Below, piece after piece: positions 12,556 to 25,600 of a stretch of DNA of 64,000 nucleotides (positions are counted from its first letter, which is position 1; the number at the start of each line of letters is the position of its first letter). This stretch comes from Phycomyces nitens. Taxonomy: Eukaryota > Mucoromycota > Mucoromycetes > Mucorales > Phycomycetaceae. The DNA lies in assembly GCA_022702545.1 (NCBI GenBank), contig JAHRBC010000006.1, forward strand, positions 186,001 to 250,000, read 5' to 3'. The notes below the pieces were generated by a model. That model was not told where the DNA came from. It ran no database searches and worked only from the letters and a program-made list of their open reading frames with translations. A program made the translations under genes and the position numbers.

Positions 12556-13573
12556 ATAACTCGAATCAGCTTTGTAGTTGGACAAGGTTGCTTTAGCCTT
12601 TTTTTTTATTCCTTCTCGAATGTATATACGCTATAAAACACATTGATGTGCTGTATTTTTTATTAAATATCCTTGTCACTTTATAAAATACAAATATAGC
12701 ACTATGTGTCATTCTCTCAAGTTGAATATAGTATTCTCAAGTATTTGGGCTTATATATATATATATATATATATACTTGGAGCAAACCAAGCAAATAATT
12801 TAAATTTCGAGTATATCATCTTTATAAAATTAAAGGCAAAGAAACCAGACATTGAATAGATGCAAAAAAACAACAACAACATGAAAATAGTTTCATTTTG
12901 TGACAAACTTACGAGACGCTACCTAATAAATTATATAGATTGATATATATATATATGTATATATATATATCTAATTTAGCTCTGTCTTTTCACGGGAAAC
13001 AAACATAAAACCATATATATTCCTACAACTACTTTTGTGAATCTCAATAAAGTGTATGATTTTATATTTAATAAATCACTCCCAGTTCATGACAATAAAA
13101 CTCATTTATCTATGCATATTTCCAGTTCACTTTTGCTACAACTAATTATACTCTACAAAAGCCATAGGAAAAGGTGAACAAGGAGATAAATATGGGAAAG
13201 TTGACATTCCAAGTAGAAATCCAGGAAATCAGATTTCCAATTGCTATTACTCTAAACATATATCTTCAATCTTATAACAATCGGTTCAATTAGTCTCACT
13301 TATAAATTTTGCACAAGTACTACAACAATTTGTATCAATAAAAAGCATTGAATTCTCTATATTCCTATTTATCCTAAACGTCCTAGTTGGTGGTGATCTA
13401 TTGCAAAACTTATCTAAGTCAAGCATTAGCAAGATACACCCAGTCGAGACTTGACATTTACGTATACTCCTGTTTCCCCAGTGGGATTGACCTTTTGGCT
13501 TTGTTATAGTAAAAGGAAGACCATCCCAGATCAGGAACGACATAAATAAAAATGCAAAAAACCGAAAAGAAAT
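12556..13573. other. Intergenic, AT-rich with TA microsatellites
   Basis: About 1 kb between the APSES gene and the tRNA. TA dinucleotide runs lie at about 12753-12776 and 12944-12971. A poly-T and A/T-rich stretch after the APSES stop probably includes 3'-end processing signals. No gene recognised. Confidence 0.5.
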
Positions 13574-13646
13574 GCCCACTACAGGGGTCGAACCTGTGGC
13601 CTTGGCGTTATTAGCACCACGCTCTAACCAACTGAGCTAAGCGGGC
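13574..13646 (-). tRNA. tRNA-Ile (anticodon AAU)
   Basis: 73-nt cloverleaf on the minus strand. The acceptor stem GCCCGCT pairs with AGTGGGC (one G-T). The D-arm has GCTC/GAGC; the anticodon stem TGGTG pairs with CGCCA around the loop CTAATAA (anticodon AAT); the T-arm ACAGG-TTCGACC-CCTGT carries a perfect box B. No intron and no encoded CCA, as expected for a eukaryotic nuclear tRNA. AAU is the usual INN-decoding isoleucine anticodon of eukaryotes. A poly-T-containing stretch follows the 3' end only weakly (about 13556-13561 on the opposite strand shows AAAAA). Confidence 0.95.
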
Positions 13647-16090
13647 TTTTGATTGGTTTTTATACTTTTTTAATGTATTTATAGCCAATAAAATAATTCT
13701 ACATATTTTGTACAAATTTCATATTTAAAAAAAATCTTTTAAATAAATTATATAATCCTTTTTTTATAAGAAAAACCAAAATATCTTCGAATTAGATATA
13801 TTTGAGATAACAGTAATTTGTTTAATATAATTTTTAAAATTATTAAAAATAATTTTTATATATATATACTGCTTTTATAAAATTATTCAAATCTAAAAAA
13901 TATTCATAAAAGTACAATATTTGTTTTTTGTTCGGTACAAATTTATTTTGTATTTGTTCAAAATAAATTCATTTTTGAAATTGCTCAGAATATTTTTTTA
14001 GTAGAATATTAACTTGTACAATATTTATATTATACTTTTTGTTGTGGGTAGAAATAAACTTGGAAAGATACGAAAGAATTCGTGAGAACTTGTGTAGGGT
14101 GTTTATTCCAAAGAAAAAGGTTATGTTTCTACACAGAACTAACTACTGATATTTATATGTTTTCTGATTTATAATTCAGTATATGCTTTGGTAATATTTA
14201 TCACGATGAGTCATCTTCCAGGAGTATTGTCTTTCTGGAAAGATCCAGAGAGACCTATTGATATGATACTTCTCCAGTCAGATCAGCCAGAGAGCTTTGG
14301 TAAAGAAGAGCATTTATGCTATTGGTAATATTTTAATATTCCGACCCAGATACTTGGGTAATGTTTTTAGAATTATTAATTCATTGTAGTTGTAGTCTCT
14401 CAATCAAGTATTCATATAATCAACGAAATATGTAGATGGAATATGATGATGCCATTAGATAAATATGTGTATATCTGTATATCCCATATTATGGTGATAA
14501 CAATAATAATAATAAATAATAATCAATTATGTGTATGATGATCTGTGTATTGGATAATCTCATAAAGCCAGATCCGTTTGACTGGAATAGCTGAGGATAT
14601 TATTTTATCCTTCAGTCTTACTCTCAGATTCAGCAGTGATCAATACTCATTTACAACACTTTTAATAAATTAAATTATATATATATATATTAAATTAAGT
14701 TTTAAGCTAAATAAATATAAATATACCTTTTACTTGTACTAGTTTTATAGATAAATAAAAAGGTATAAATAGACTATTTATATTAAAAGAGAGAATTAGA
14801 TAACAGAGTACTTTTAATTTATAATTTGCTTTGAGGAATATTTAATTAGCAAAATTATTTTAATTATTAAAGATCTGATATGATTATTTTATATTTAAAC
14901 TAATTATTCTAATTATCTTTATAAATACTAATATAAGAGAATAATATTATATTACGAACATAAAAGATATTATTAGAATCTATTAACAAAGTTTATTAGA
15001 GATTTAATTACAGTTAGATGATTTATTTTTAAAAATAAAATAAAATATATAAAGAAATAAACTTATAATAACTTTACCTATTCCAACATATAATTTAGTA
15101 TAGTAGAAGAAGTAGGGTTTGAGATAGAGAATTTTTAATGAGAATATAGATAGTCTCATGTAGATAGTTATAATATATGGGGTATATCTGTTATCATAAA
15201 AAAAAAAGAGAATTTTACAAATAGCCAGGAGTTGGAAATAAAGATAATACTCTCACATAGGTTCCTTGAAGTATAATAGTTTGTATGCACAGCAAAAATG
15301 TAACCATCAATATCATTGCTGCATATAAAAGTATTGTATATATAAAATTTATCCTACGAAATTAGTCAAGAATTGCTACGAAAGGTAGTATTTATGCAAT
15401 GACAGGATTAGAAGCTGATTAGCTTATAAGCAGTAGAAATGTATGTATGACACAAAAAATAGGGGATGGAATTTTTTTTGAAGCTAGGTACTTTTAGATC
15501 AAAAAACAGTAAAGGGAGAAAGGATCTGTTTGTGTTAAGATAGTGTCAAATTAGGTAGGATAGAGTTTTTCTTGAGAACAGTGCGTATTGTATCAAAGAA
15601 CAAATCTGATATAGCTAGGCCAAGAGTAGATTGGAATCTAACCATAGTAAAATATCGACAATAATATATGCTGAAGCATTATATCATATGTTTCTTCTCA
15701 ATTAAGTAATACAAAAATGCCAGTAGATTATGTCTTTGAACAATATTTTCTATTACCATGGAGATTCTCTTATTATCAGCAATAGAAATGCGTTTTAAAA
15801 AGCTCGACTGGTATGAATTAATAGTAAGTCGTATTGTTGATAAACTACATAATAGTATCAGACAAATGAATATTTTGGCATCAGTACAGAATAAATAGAT
15901 AGACCTCCAGTTTGACAGTAAAGTCGAGTTGATTTTTTTTAGTAACATAACAGCTGCTGTCAGTTTTCATGATTGAGTGTGCACAGCATGAATATCTGTA
16001 TACTTTTTGCGTCAGTGTGAGATTCTCAGATGGTAAATAAGTCAAGTCTGTGTTGTCTTGTGTGGGGGAAAAGACATTGACTAAATTTAG
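13647..16090. other. AT-rich gene desert, first part
   Basis: No convincing gene. Very AT-rich, with long A/T tracts (13700-14040 and 14660-15120) and stop codons in all frames. The longest minus-strand open frame (15679-15948) has no recognisable domain. Small ATAATA and TATATA runs occur near 14500 and 14677. Confidence 0.5.
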
Positions 16091-16099
16091 TCAAAAAAC

Positions 16100-16190
16100 T
16101 GCTCAAGTCCCGAAAATTAAGCAAGACGATCTTGATATGGTTGGTCATACTTGGTATTAATGACCGCCAGTGACGCTGTCCTGTTGGGCA
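16100..16190 (+). pseudogene. Degenerate 5S rRNA-like segment
   Basis: The segment reads like the central and 3' part of a eukaryotic 5S rRNA with indels. AATTAAGCA matches the box-A-region consensus (A)GTTAAGC, and further on GGTTGGTCATACTTGG and ATGACCGCCAGTG resemble GGTTAGTACTTGG and AGACCGCCTGGG of animal and fungal 5S rRNA. The 5' part is not recognisable and the spacing is altered, so it is probably a pseudogene or a 5S-derived SINE remnant. The comparison is from memory of the consensus, not a search. Confidence 0.4.
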
Positions 16191-17171
16191 GTAAAAGAGT
16201 TTCTTTGGTATTCTCGAACTGGTCGTTCTTGTTATTATTATTTGTATATCGTATATGATGATCCAGGAATCAATACAATTTATTAGTCTAGAATTGCCCC
16301 CAGTCGCGTTTAATGGTATTTAATACTATTTTTCATAATAGTATCTCGATCACTTTCCTGGGATACCCACTTGTTATTGTATGGTCCTTATCCGTCCCTT
16401 TAAGTTTTCACTGTTCTTGATGCCTGAGTTCTATTTGGTCAAGGGAGCCAATTATCTCTATAGATGCTCAACACGCGTTTTATAAAGTAAATGTGCTTTT
16501 TTTCCTGAGAATATTTATTATCTTTATTATTTCCTCAGGAAATTGTGCTCGAGTATGGTCTGGGGTCTTAAATCTGTAGCACAAAGATCCCTTGTCTTTT
16601 TCAGTGACTAGCGCTGTATATAATAGACGTGCTCTGTCATAAGTCTTGGGTATCAAGACAGTAAAGTTTAATCCTCTTCTCGGAATGATTCCCATCATGG
16701 CAAAACATTTCACCACCAGATAATTGAAACTAGGAATTCATATAAAGGTCAAAATGTATTATCCGGCCGAAAAGGCCCTTGTCTTATTGAACTTGAGACT
16801 CTAATTAGCTGGTTCGCGGAGTGGTAATCTATCAAGATGTATACGCAAAGGAATGTTACTATTCCCGCCGAAAGTAGGGGGTAAGAAGGCGCGGTGTTCG
16901 GCTACACCAATATGCTCTAGAAAAATCTTTGATTGCGGCAAATAAAAAGTATGGCTATATTTACATCTTTACGATCTTGAAAGAATACAAGAAGAACACT
17001 TACGACCTTGCTCCAAAGCTTTCCCCGCACAGGGCTAGACCTAATACCGAGAAAAATGTGTGGCTTAAACACTACTAGTGATGTCAGAAACAACTACTTG
17101 TTAAAAAAACAAATTGATTTTAGCAAAAGGATATTCAAAGGCTGTCATAAGATTCTCGGTAAATTCAAGAG
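16191..17171. other. Gene-poor segment with an undefined coding-like relic
   Basis: No intact gene. The minus-strand open stretch at 16480-16716 has a mixed composition less AT-biased than its surroundings but no family I recognise. At 16880-16900 a short GC-rich hairpin (GGTGT...ACACC around TCGGCT) resembles a tRNA T-arm, yet the rest of a cloverleaf is not there. Confidence 0.35.
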
Positions 17172-17172
17172 G

Positions 17173-17224
17173 TGATTTCATCAAGAGTTGATTTCAGCAA
17201 GAGTTGATTTCAGCAAGAGTTGAT
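17173..17224. repeat. 16-bp tandem repeat, about 3.25 copies
   Basis: Unit TGATTTCAGCAAGAGT. Copy 1 (17173-17188) has a G-to-T change (CATCAAG); copies 2 (17189-17204) and 3 (17205-17220) are identical; a fourth begins with TGAT. It is the only short minisatellite in this desert and lies outside any gene. Confidence 0.85.
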
Positions 17225-19571
17225 GGGTAAAGTGCCAAGAATATCCTGGGAATGTATGTTTTAAAATTCTGACTCTATATAAATAATCAGGTAGATTGTA
17301 TATGTTTGAATACCACTTTATTATTGGACTTCAAAATGTAAAACTAATGTTGATTAAAAAGAAATGGTTTTGATTCAATTTTGTTTCGCATTCTACACGG
17401 TTTATAGCCAATATAAATGACTATAAAGTATTCTACTATGCTGACTGTTACAAGACCTGAACTTGTTCAGATACTTATCGGCCAAGATAAAAAGAAAGAT
17501 AAACTACAGTGTATGTTATTCCCAATTTTAAACTCTACAAATAGCCAATCTTTTATAGACATATTTCATAAATGCTCATAATAGCAGACAATTATCTATC
17601 TACAAACAAGAGTTTGATAATTGTTCTTTTAAGATAAACTTAAAGATATTAAAGATTAGTAAAAGAAAATACAAGATGCTGGAATGAATGCCAAAAAGAG
17701 AGAGAGAGAGAGATAATTCCGGTTGTTTATTAGGATTTAAGATTGCACGCATGCCGTCATTGTTCCTTTTGTTTCCATACACCATCATACCAGAGATATT
17801 GTTAGATGAGATATTGATATACTTTTGCACCCAATAAAACACATTTGGTTTCCAATGTTTTCGATCTTGTAGTGTATTTTAATATTCAAAAAGAAACAAG
17901 AATCGTTTCATCGTGTGTGCTCGGTTTCACAAGAGTATTCATAAAGAGGCTGTTTCACAAGAATGTTCGTTTAACAATTTTTCTAAAAGTATACACGAAA
18001 CTTCAATTTCCTGATTTCAGATCCAAAATCCATTAGAAAAATCAAACATTTACAGGTAGAAATTGCAAGCAACAGAAATGATTTCATTGTTTTGAACCAT
18101 GGTTTCTCTACATGAATAAACTTATTGAGTCATAGATATATGTTTTATCAACTCAGGGAAGTACAGGTGTTCAAGTACACAAACCAAATATATGTATATA
18201 TATATCTTTTTTAAACATCTCTTTTAGCCGTCCGTACTCAGGGTCAAGACAGTTTGAACCATAAAGGTTTGATATTTTTCTCTAGTCTTTTCATGCCCTA
18301 ATAAACCAGCCTGTTTCTATGCTTTTGGACGCCTTTTTCTCTTGCTCAAATATTTCAAAAGATTAGACTCCTGTCCCACATTGGTCGTCACAGGTCTTTT
18401 CAAAGTGCCTTTGACATACTTGGAAATTATAACTTAAGATTTCTCGCGGTTTAGTCTAGTATCGAATGTGTTGTCATACAATCATTTCTAGAGAGAAAGA
18501 GAGAGAGAAAAAGGGTCAATATGTTATGAGAATCAAAAAGTTTTTTTTATTTGATAGTGAGAGAATTGGTTGTTGAATATCAGTGTAACAAGGACCGTGC
18601 ATCAGGTGATCGGAGCACTCACGGATGATAAGCCGACATTTTCTTGTTGAAAACACCATCTTACAAGGCAAGAATACCATTTTATTTAATATTTAGAATT
18701 GACCGAAATGTTGAATAGGTATCAGCTGTTTTTTTTAATGATCAAAACTTGTGGAATATATCCTTATGGTTAGAGCAGGGTGGTGGAGGGTTTAATTTAA
18801 TAGGATTCATGGGTATTATCTATACAACAGTAAGATCAGAAAGATGGCTATTACATATAGATTTAGATTCCCTTGCCAAGAATTCCTTAGATTGACTTGT
18901 TTGAAATGGCTAGAGAGCCGGCGCTTGTGTCCCTGAAGGATTTATGTTCATTTGACAAGAATAAATAATTGATACTAGATGTAATGTAATCATACAATAC
19001 ATTCAGATATCAGCAAAGGAGGCAGTTTATTAAACGTGACGTAGACTATGATATTCAGTTAGCCATTAATGTCTGGAATTTCCAAGATGTTTTTCTTGCT
19101 GGAAATCATTATAGGTCGAGATACTTTCTCCATAGTCTTCCTTTTTAGTAATCATATGGATAATTACAGCAATTTATCTTATCTGCCGAAATTCAGTGAA
19201 ATGACAATTCTATAGGTTTTGAAAGGCTAGAAAACACCCTTCTGGTTGGGTTAGACCCACGCATGGACCCATAAATAGAATTTCAGTGTGAATTTATTAT
19301 TTCACGAAATAAATTATACGTTTAACTATCCTGTATTTAGTGTAATTTTTAGTTTGATTATTTATGTGAAGAATAGAATGCATAAATATTTCTAGTGCGT
19401 ATTCCTTTATCAAATAAATTGATCACAATACTCGATCTCACGCCATATTTTAGATATTTAGCGCCAAAACTAGTGTGTCTGGTAGTTTGATAACCAGAGT
19501 GATGATAATTATAACTATTATCACTAATAATTATAGTATTCCAGACTCTCCCTTTTTTTTTTGTTAAAATA

Positions 19572-19613
<42 letters not shown>

Positions 19614-20029
19614 TTTACAATCTAGATTCTTGAAACACAAATTAACCGCATTCTATCAAATCTGAATTTTCTCGGTTTGTCGGAAAGTCTAATAGATCCT
19701 ATTTGACATCACGGCCTGGTCAGTGTTCCGTTTCACTGTCACTGTCACATGTGTTCATGTTAATCTGGCATAAATTATTGATGGCATTTTTATTTTTTTT
19801 TATTATGTACACCATACATCCATATATCATTATCAGTGTAATTACTATTGAATTGAATAGAAATATAGAAAAAAGAAGAAGCTTTTTTTTAATAAGATCA
19901 TAAAGGCACGTCTGGCGTGATACATAGTGTATGTTTTTTGTTGTTGTTGTAAAGAATGAAATATTAGCAAAGAATGAATGGAATAAGCATAAAGAGTGTG
20001 TGTGTTTGTGTGTGTGTGTGTGTGCCGTT
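17225..20029. other. Gene desert, second part
   Basis: About 2.8 kb with no recognisable gene. It has GA runs (17698-17713 and 18490-18508), a TA run near 18188-18204, a long ATT/TTA microsatellite (19570-19612) and a GT run (19996-20024) close to the 3' end of the bZIP gene. Short open frames show no domain or splice-supported continuation. Confidence 0.45.
19570..19612. repeat. ATT trinucleotide microsatellite
   Basis: About 14 uninterrupted copies of ATT/TTA in intergenic sequence. Confidence 0.9.
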
Positions 20030-21042
20030 TTACTCTGCAGTGTGTTTCTGAGAGAAATAGTCGGTCGGTGGCCTGGAATTGAGACCAAGGAAGGGTGTGA
20101 GACCAGTCCGTACTGGCTGACATTCAAGAGTGGGGGGTAGACTGGATGCATAGTATCGATCAAAAGTAGGAACCTCTTGGATGGTTGGGTAATGGTGTTC
20201 TTTGGGTGAATGGTAATGAAGGCGACTGTTGGTGTCCAATTGAGCAGACGATTGGCGAAGATATGACTGGACAGCAGGACAATCGCAGTTTCCATGGGCC
20301 AAGAGCTGGTTACGGAGGAATATGCTTTCCTCTCTCAGCTGGGCCACTATTGTCTGGAGTTCTTTGTTCTGGTTCGTTACTTGTTCGGCATGTGTCTCGA
20401 GGTTCTGCATCCACTTCTTCTTCTTTTGACGGCATTTGAAGGCTGCCACCCGGTTGCGCTCCAGAAACTTCTTGCGTTGTTCTTCGGCGTCATCTCCTTC
20501 AAACACAATGCGTCTTTTGCGCCCGCTGGACACAATGGTCTGCATGTACCTCGTTGAGCTTGTGTCACTGCTGTCGTCTTCTGAATCATCTTGTCTGTAG
20601 CTGATCTTTGTGGAACGCTTGGGACGGGAGCGAGTGTTCTTCTTTGGGATCCCGTTCTCCTGCTTGAAGATCAGTGTGGAGTCTTGTAATTGGTTGGGTG
20701 GACTAAGTGAACGCCGGCGGGGGGATAGTGATGGGGGATCGGCGGATTTTGAGGAGGGTGTCGGGCTGCTGGCTTGAGAAGAAGTGTCCTGGACAGGACT
20801 AGTTGGCTCCCAGTTGCGCTCTGTTTTCTGGGGGTTCTTTGCGGCCTGGCCTTGGAAATGATAGTCAAATGGGTTCATTTCGGTTGTCATGCCCGATATT
20901 CCTGGGGTGAAGTTCCATTCACCGCATTCCAGCAGGAAGCGGGTAGGCGTAGAGAGGGCATGAGAGTGATCTATTGAAAAGGTCAGTAAAGATGACAGTT
21001 AATCTTTTGTATGTCTTTACCTTCGTTTAGGACAGCCTGCAT
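20030..21042 (-). CDS. bZIP transcription factor, ATF/CREB (Atf1/ATF2) type
   Basis: Two predicted exons: exon 1 21021-21042 (22 nt, MQAVLNE plus one base), 50-nt intron 20971-21020, exon 2 20030-20970; about 320 residues. The tiny first exon was chosen because the next frame is open up to a good acceptor and continues with ALSTPTRFLLECGEWNFTPG, a fungal ATF-type N-terminal motif; an internal ATG at residue 35 would lose it. The bZIP lies at about residues 171-232: basic region RKKFLERNRVAAFKCRQKKK, then a leucine zipper ending near FLRNQL. The FLERNR.AA.KCRQ pattern is diagnostic of ATF2/Atf1-like proteins, which bind CRE (TGACGTCA) sites and act in stress and developmental responses, often under a stress MAP kinase. 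SP/TP sites are abundant in the N-terminal half. Confidence 0.88.
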
Positions 21043-22623
21043 TTTGTTATTTAAATGTTTGAAAGAATTGTGGAATTCTGATAATTTTTGTTTGGTCCTT
21101 TATAAAGGATTTCATATATATACTTTCAACGGGCGGCGATCATTTAACCTTTAATGCAGGGCTCGACTTTGGTTAATGATGTCATGTGGACTATCGGAGA
21201 CAATAGCGCCCTTGTTGGCCTTAAACCATGATATCATACAAATCGTATAGAATTTGCAAACAGGCCAAGTCAAGTATAAATCTCATAAATTTCATAAATC
21301 TGTATTTTTACATAAACAGAAAATCTGTAAATGTCCTTGGACTAAAGGCAAAAAAACCCATCATTTTTCTTCTTCTTTAGATTGTCTATCAAAAATATCC
21401 TTCTGGACCTTTTTTTTTTTTTTTCTTCTTTCTTTTTTTGGGTATGGCCATTATAGCTAGCGAATTATAATTATAATTATTATCGAATAAAATAGCATAA
21501 AGATACAAATGTTGTATTGCAATTTAAGGAAAGGCAGAAAAATACCAACTGGCCATAACCCACAAACTGGGTTGATCCTTCCATATTTAGACACTCGGAA
21601 ACCAAGAATTGGGCAGAGATGTACAGGCTTGGTTAGAGTCAGTTACACACGCCAGGTTGAAGCTAATATTATTATATAAAAATAGAGAGATGTTCCAAGG
21701 CAATGGTAGTTTTGGCAAAAAGTTCAAATGCCAATATTGCTCATAAAGCAATCGGAACCCTGCAACCAGAATATTCTCTCAATTGGAATTCTGTCAATCT
21801 ATGATCGTCCCAAAATTATAATAATAATAAGAATAAGAATAAAGTGATTCATAAGCCCCCCTCATTTGTATTCTCGTATTTCCAAATAAGATTTCCAAAT
21901 GATGGCAGGAAATCGGTGATCTTGCTTGACTGAAATGTCAATAGAATCGTGAGAGTTCAATTGGATGTGAGCCACAAGGTAACACTCGGTAATCTTGATT
22001 GTGTCCATGTCAAAATGTATATATTTAATCAACCTCAAACTCCTATTGAACTGTGTAATACTTATTACTATTATTTATATATATATATATAGGATTCATT
22101 TTGTAATTTGAATCGTCCTACCCTATCAGATACAAATCCATATTTTATATGTATATACATATATATATACACACATATATATACATATACATTTGTACAT
22201 TTGTCCAGGAACAATTGGACTTGTACGCCGATAGATAGCCAAATATTCAAAACCCCATCTTGGATTCTCATAGAACACAGCTTGTAGAAAGTCATGGAAG
22301 ATCTGTTATTTGAGTACAACCAAACTCCTTTTATATTTATTTATGATTGTCCGGTTTTTGTTCGATAGATCACTCTTTAGAATTCTATAATTCTTTGAGG
22401 TCAGCACCCAGCACAGATATGTCAGAGACTTCTTCTTATACACACTTTTGCCCTGGCCATAATGTTTTATCCCTTCATCCTTATATTTATCGGCGCCACA
22501 TTTTAAATGTTCAATCTAGAAGCTCAAAGAACAGTAGTGTTTAAGCCAAATGTTCTATGAAAATATTAATGAATTATTATTTTTATTTTATTTTATAATG
22601 CAAAATATACCATTCCTAAATTT
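21043..22623. other. Intergenic, bZIP upstream region to Nop14 3' end
   Basis: About 1.58 kb. It contains a poly-T stretch (21410-21440), TAATTATAATTAT repeats (about 21464-21482) and a TATA/CATA-type simple-sequence stretch (22139-22193). No gene recognised. Confidence 0.45.
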
Positions 22624-25600
22624 CTACTTTTTATTTTCACGGTCCAGGCGGTTCTGCTCGCCCTGTTCACCCTCTAGTACGGTCATGACTCCCTTGATCA
22701 TCTTGTTGTAATCCTCGTCCTTTTGCTTTCGGACCTTTGCCTTTTCTCTGGCCAGGAACATGTTATCCTTGCGCAATTCCCGTAGTGCGCCCTTCTTCTC
22801 CTTCTTATGCTGTGCTGCAAGTTTGTTGGCCTGTGCACGCTCATGGTCAGGATCATAATGGCGATCCATAGAGTAACCCTTTTCGAATTTGGGAAGATGT
22901 TGAGCAATGGGTATGGGTCGATGCAGCTGCATCCGCAGGGGTGTCTTGACTCGCTTGTCTTTACAGAATTTGATTTGGCGTTCCAATCGGCTACCAAGCT
23001 CGCTCAATACAGTCTAGCCATCGGGTTTTAGAACAAAATACCCAGAGTTTGTTTTATCCGTTCTTTTTCCTTACCTCGATATCCAAATGCCATGATCCTG
23101 TTGTCTTCAAGATTGTTACAATGTCTAGACTTTGCTGGAAGAGCTCAACAAGAGCAGATGTGGAGGCATAGAGCTGCAAGAATCTCTCAAACAGTGCAAT
23201 TGTAGACCGGAGTAGGGTCAGGCGCATGCTGTTGCTGCCCTCCTCATTCTCAAGATTCTCATCTCCCAGTCTGCCAAGATCAAGAGATTCGATGGTCTCG
23301 ATACCAGCACCTGTGCTGTCTTTGATCTCCAGCTTGGCATTGTCTGTGAGTGGGAATGTGCCAGGTACGCTGTTTTGGAACGTATTCTTGGGTGCCAGCA
23401 TTACAAGCGAGCGGTGCAAGAAGTTGAGTGCTTCGGGTAATAGGCGTTTTGAGACAGATTGGTACTAGAGTAAAGACAGTTAGATTTGGAAGCATATAGG
23501 CATATTCACAACTATAGAAAATTACCTCACAGAGTAGCAAGGTCAAGAATAGGCCACGTCCAAGGTCAATCTCACTCTGAACACGGCATTGTTCAAGTGC
23601 TTGGGACATGAAGAGCATTGCTGGTGATGCAATGGGATGTGAGAGATCAGATGTAGAGAACACCTGGCCGAGAGAACGCAGGATTGTAAGTTCTTCGATA
23701 TCGGGCCATGATGGGCTCTGATGGCTCATTTTTTGTGCCATTGTGGTGTGCATCTCCTGCAATTTTGCGTGGAAGACTGTAGCAGCAGCCTCTGGAACCT
23801 GCTGGCCCATCTCAAACACATGTACGCAAAGTGCGTCCAAAGTTTGTGTGGGAAGAGGTGTGACTGTAGAGGCGATGTATCCAAGATGGTCTACTAAAAC
23901 GCCCAAAAAGGCTGCAATCTTGGTCTTATTGGCAGGGTTCAATTTGATGTGATGGAGAACACGGATACGCTTGGCAACCAAGTCGGCATCCTCAACCTCG
24001 AGGCCCTCCATGATCTTTAGGAACTCGGCATGTGTTGTGGGGCAGACAAAGGTAAAGGGAACCTCGCGCTTTTCAACCTTTCCAGCAGTCTTTTTGGCAG
24101 TCTTTTTGACAAGTTTTCCACTTTTACCAATGGTATTCATGTCATCCTCATCATCGTTAAAGACAGGTGCCTCGTCACCACTCTCGAGATCCTCAATGTC
24201 ACTCTCTTCCTCTTCCTCTTCTTCCTCCTCATCATCTTCTTCATCATCTTCCTCTTCATCATCTTCCTCGTCTTCATCTTCATCTTCATCTTCATCTTCA
24301 TCTTCCTCGTCAGAAGAGGGGAAAACTCCGTTTTGGATATCCTCAAGGGTCAGACCACGGCCAAGACGGTTGACTTCACCCTCCAATTCGGCAAGATAAT
24401 CGTCTCCAAGATCATCGCCCTGAGGAGCGGCCTTTCTCTTCTTGCGCTTGGCCTTGAAGCCTTCCTCTTCTTCATCAGATTCAAGACCTTCCATACGTCT
24501 CTTTCTAGCACGTTCTGCCTTTTCAAGCTTTTGCTTTTCCTCCAATGCAATCTCTCCTTCTGTCTTTGTGCGATCGGTGGCCATGGCACGCTTGTCGTTT
24601 GCGAGATCGCGAAGTGCCTTGTCATAGTCATCGTATTCACGCTCTTCATCGGCATCCATGCCTTCTGTCTTTTTGTTTTCTTCATGCTCGTTCTAAAAAA
24701 GAAGAAGATGTTAGGCATTGTCAGGTTGCTAGATAGAGTCCCTGGTTACCTTTGCAAACAGCATGTTCTGGGAAGGAAGGGGCTTTCTTGCACTAGGCTT
24801 AGTGCTCAAAAGTCCTCTAATGTCATCCAGTTCGGAATCAAGGTCCTGGCGCATGGCCTCATCTTCCTGCTTGGCATTCTGACGTTCGTGCTATACAACC
24901 ACAACAGAGTCAGTTCAAATTTGACCTTGATGATCCACCCATCCTTGACCAGCAAAAAGTCTCGGTGTCTTACCTTGTAGAGCTTGCTCTTGGCAATGAT
25001 CTCCTTCATGACTTCGTTCTTTGACTTGTGACGTTCACCATCCTCACCATTCTCCTTGTCGCCTTCAAAGCCACCAAAGTGCATTTTGTTGACAATGTTG
25101 CGGTTAAGCTGGCCATTTTCTTCTTCGTCACTGAGTTCCAGACCAGCATCGTCAAAGTCATCCATATCACCAAGAGATTGGCCATAATGGGTCAAATCGG
25201 CCTCCTCATCATCGTCCAGATTGAACATGGATCCACCCGAGCGAGCATTTCTCTAAATGATCGTCAGTAACCAGGTATTCGGTCCATAATCCCCACTTTG
25301 ATCCTCCTACCTGCTTTTCCTTTGTGAATCTCTCCAGCATCTTATCTTCGGGTGCCAGGTGAGGGTTGTTCTCACCAAAACGCTTATCCACAATACCACC
25401 CACACGGTTCTTTCCACGCAATTCAGATAGCAGGGTTTTCTTGCGCTAATCCACAGTCAGTAAATTGTTTTGGATCGGGACTAATTGTGGTAATGGCTTA
25501 CATTGTCTTCACCAATCTGCTTGCTCAATGTGGGTTTGCCGACAGTGCCCTTGACGGTGCGTCCGACAATGTCAAACTTTGTGCGATTGACCTTGATTTC

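Noticed and set aside
15679..15948. 89-residue Leu/Ile-rich frame on minus
   Set aside because: Composition expected from AT-rich DNA; no domain and no conserved motif.
16480..16716. 78-residue frame on minus
   Set aside because: No recognised family and no supporting start or splice; only noted as a possible relic.
16740..16910. tRNA-like segment with a box-A-like and a T-arm-like hairpin
   Set aside because: The acceptor and anticodon stems do not form, the T-loop has six bases and the spacing is wrong.
23971..24399. Plus-strand serine-rich frame over the NOP14 acidic tract
   Set aside because: Antisense shadow of a TCT/TCA repeat; Nop14 on minus is continuous through splicing.
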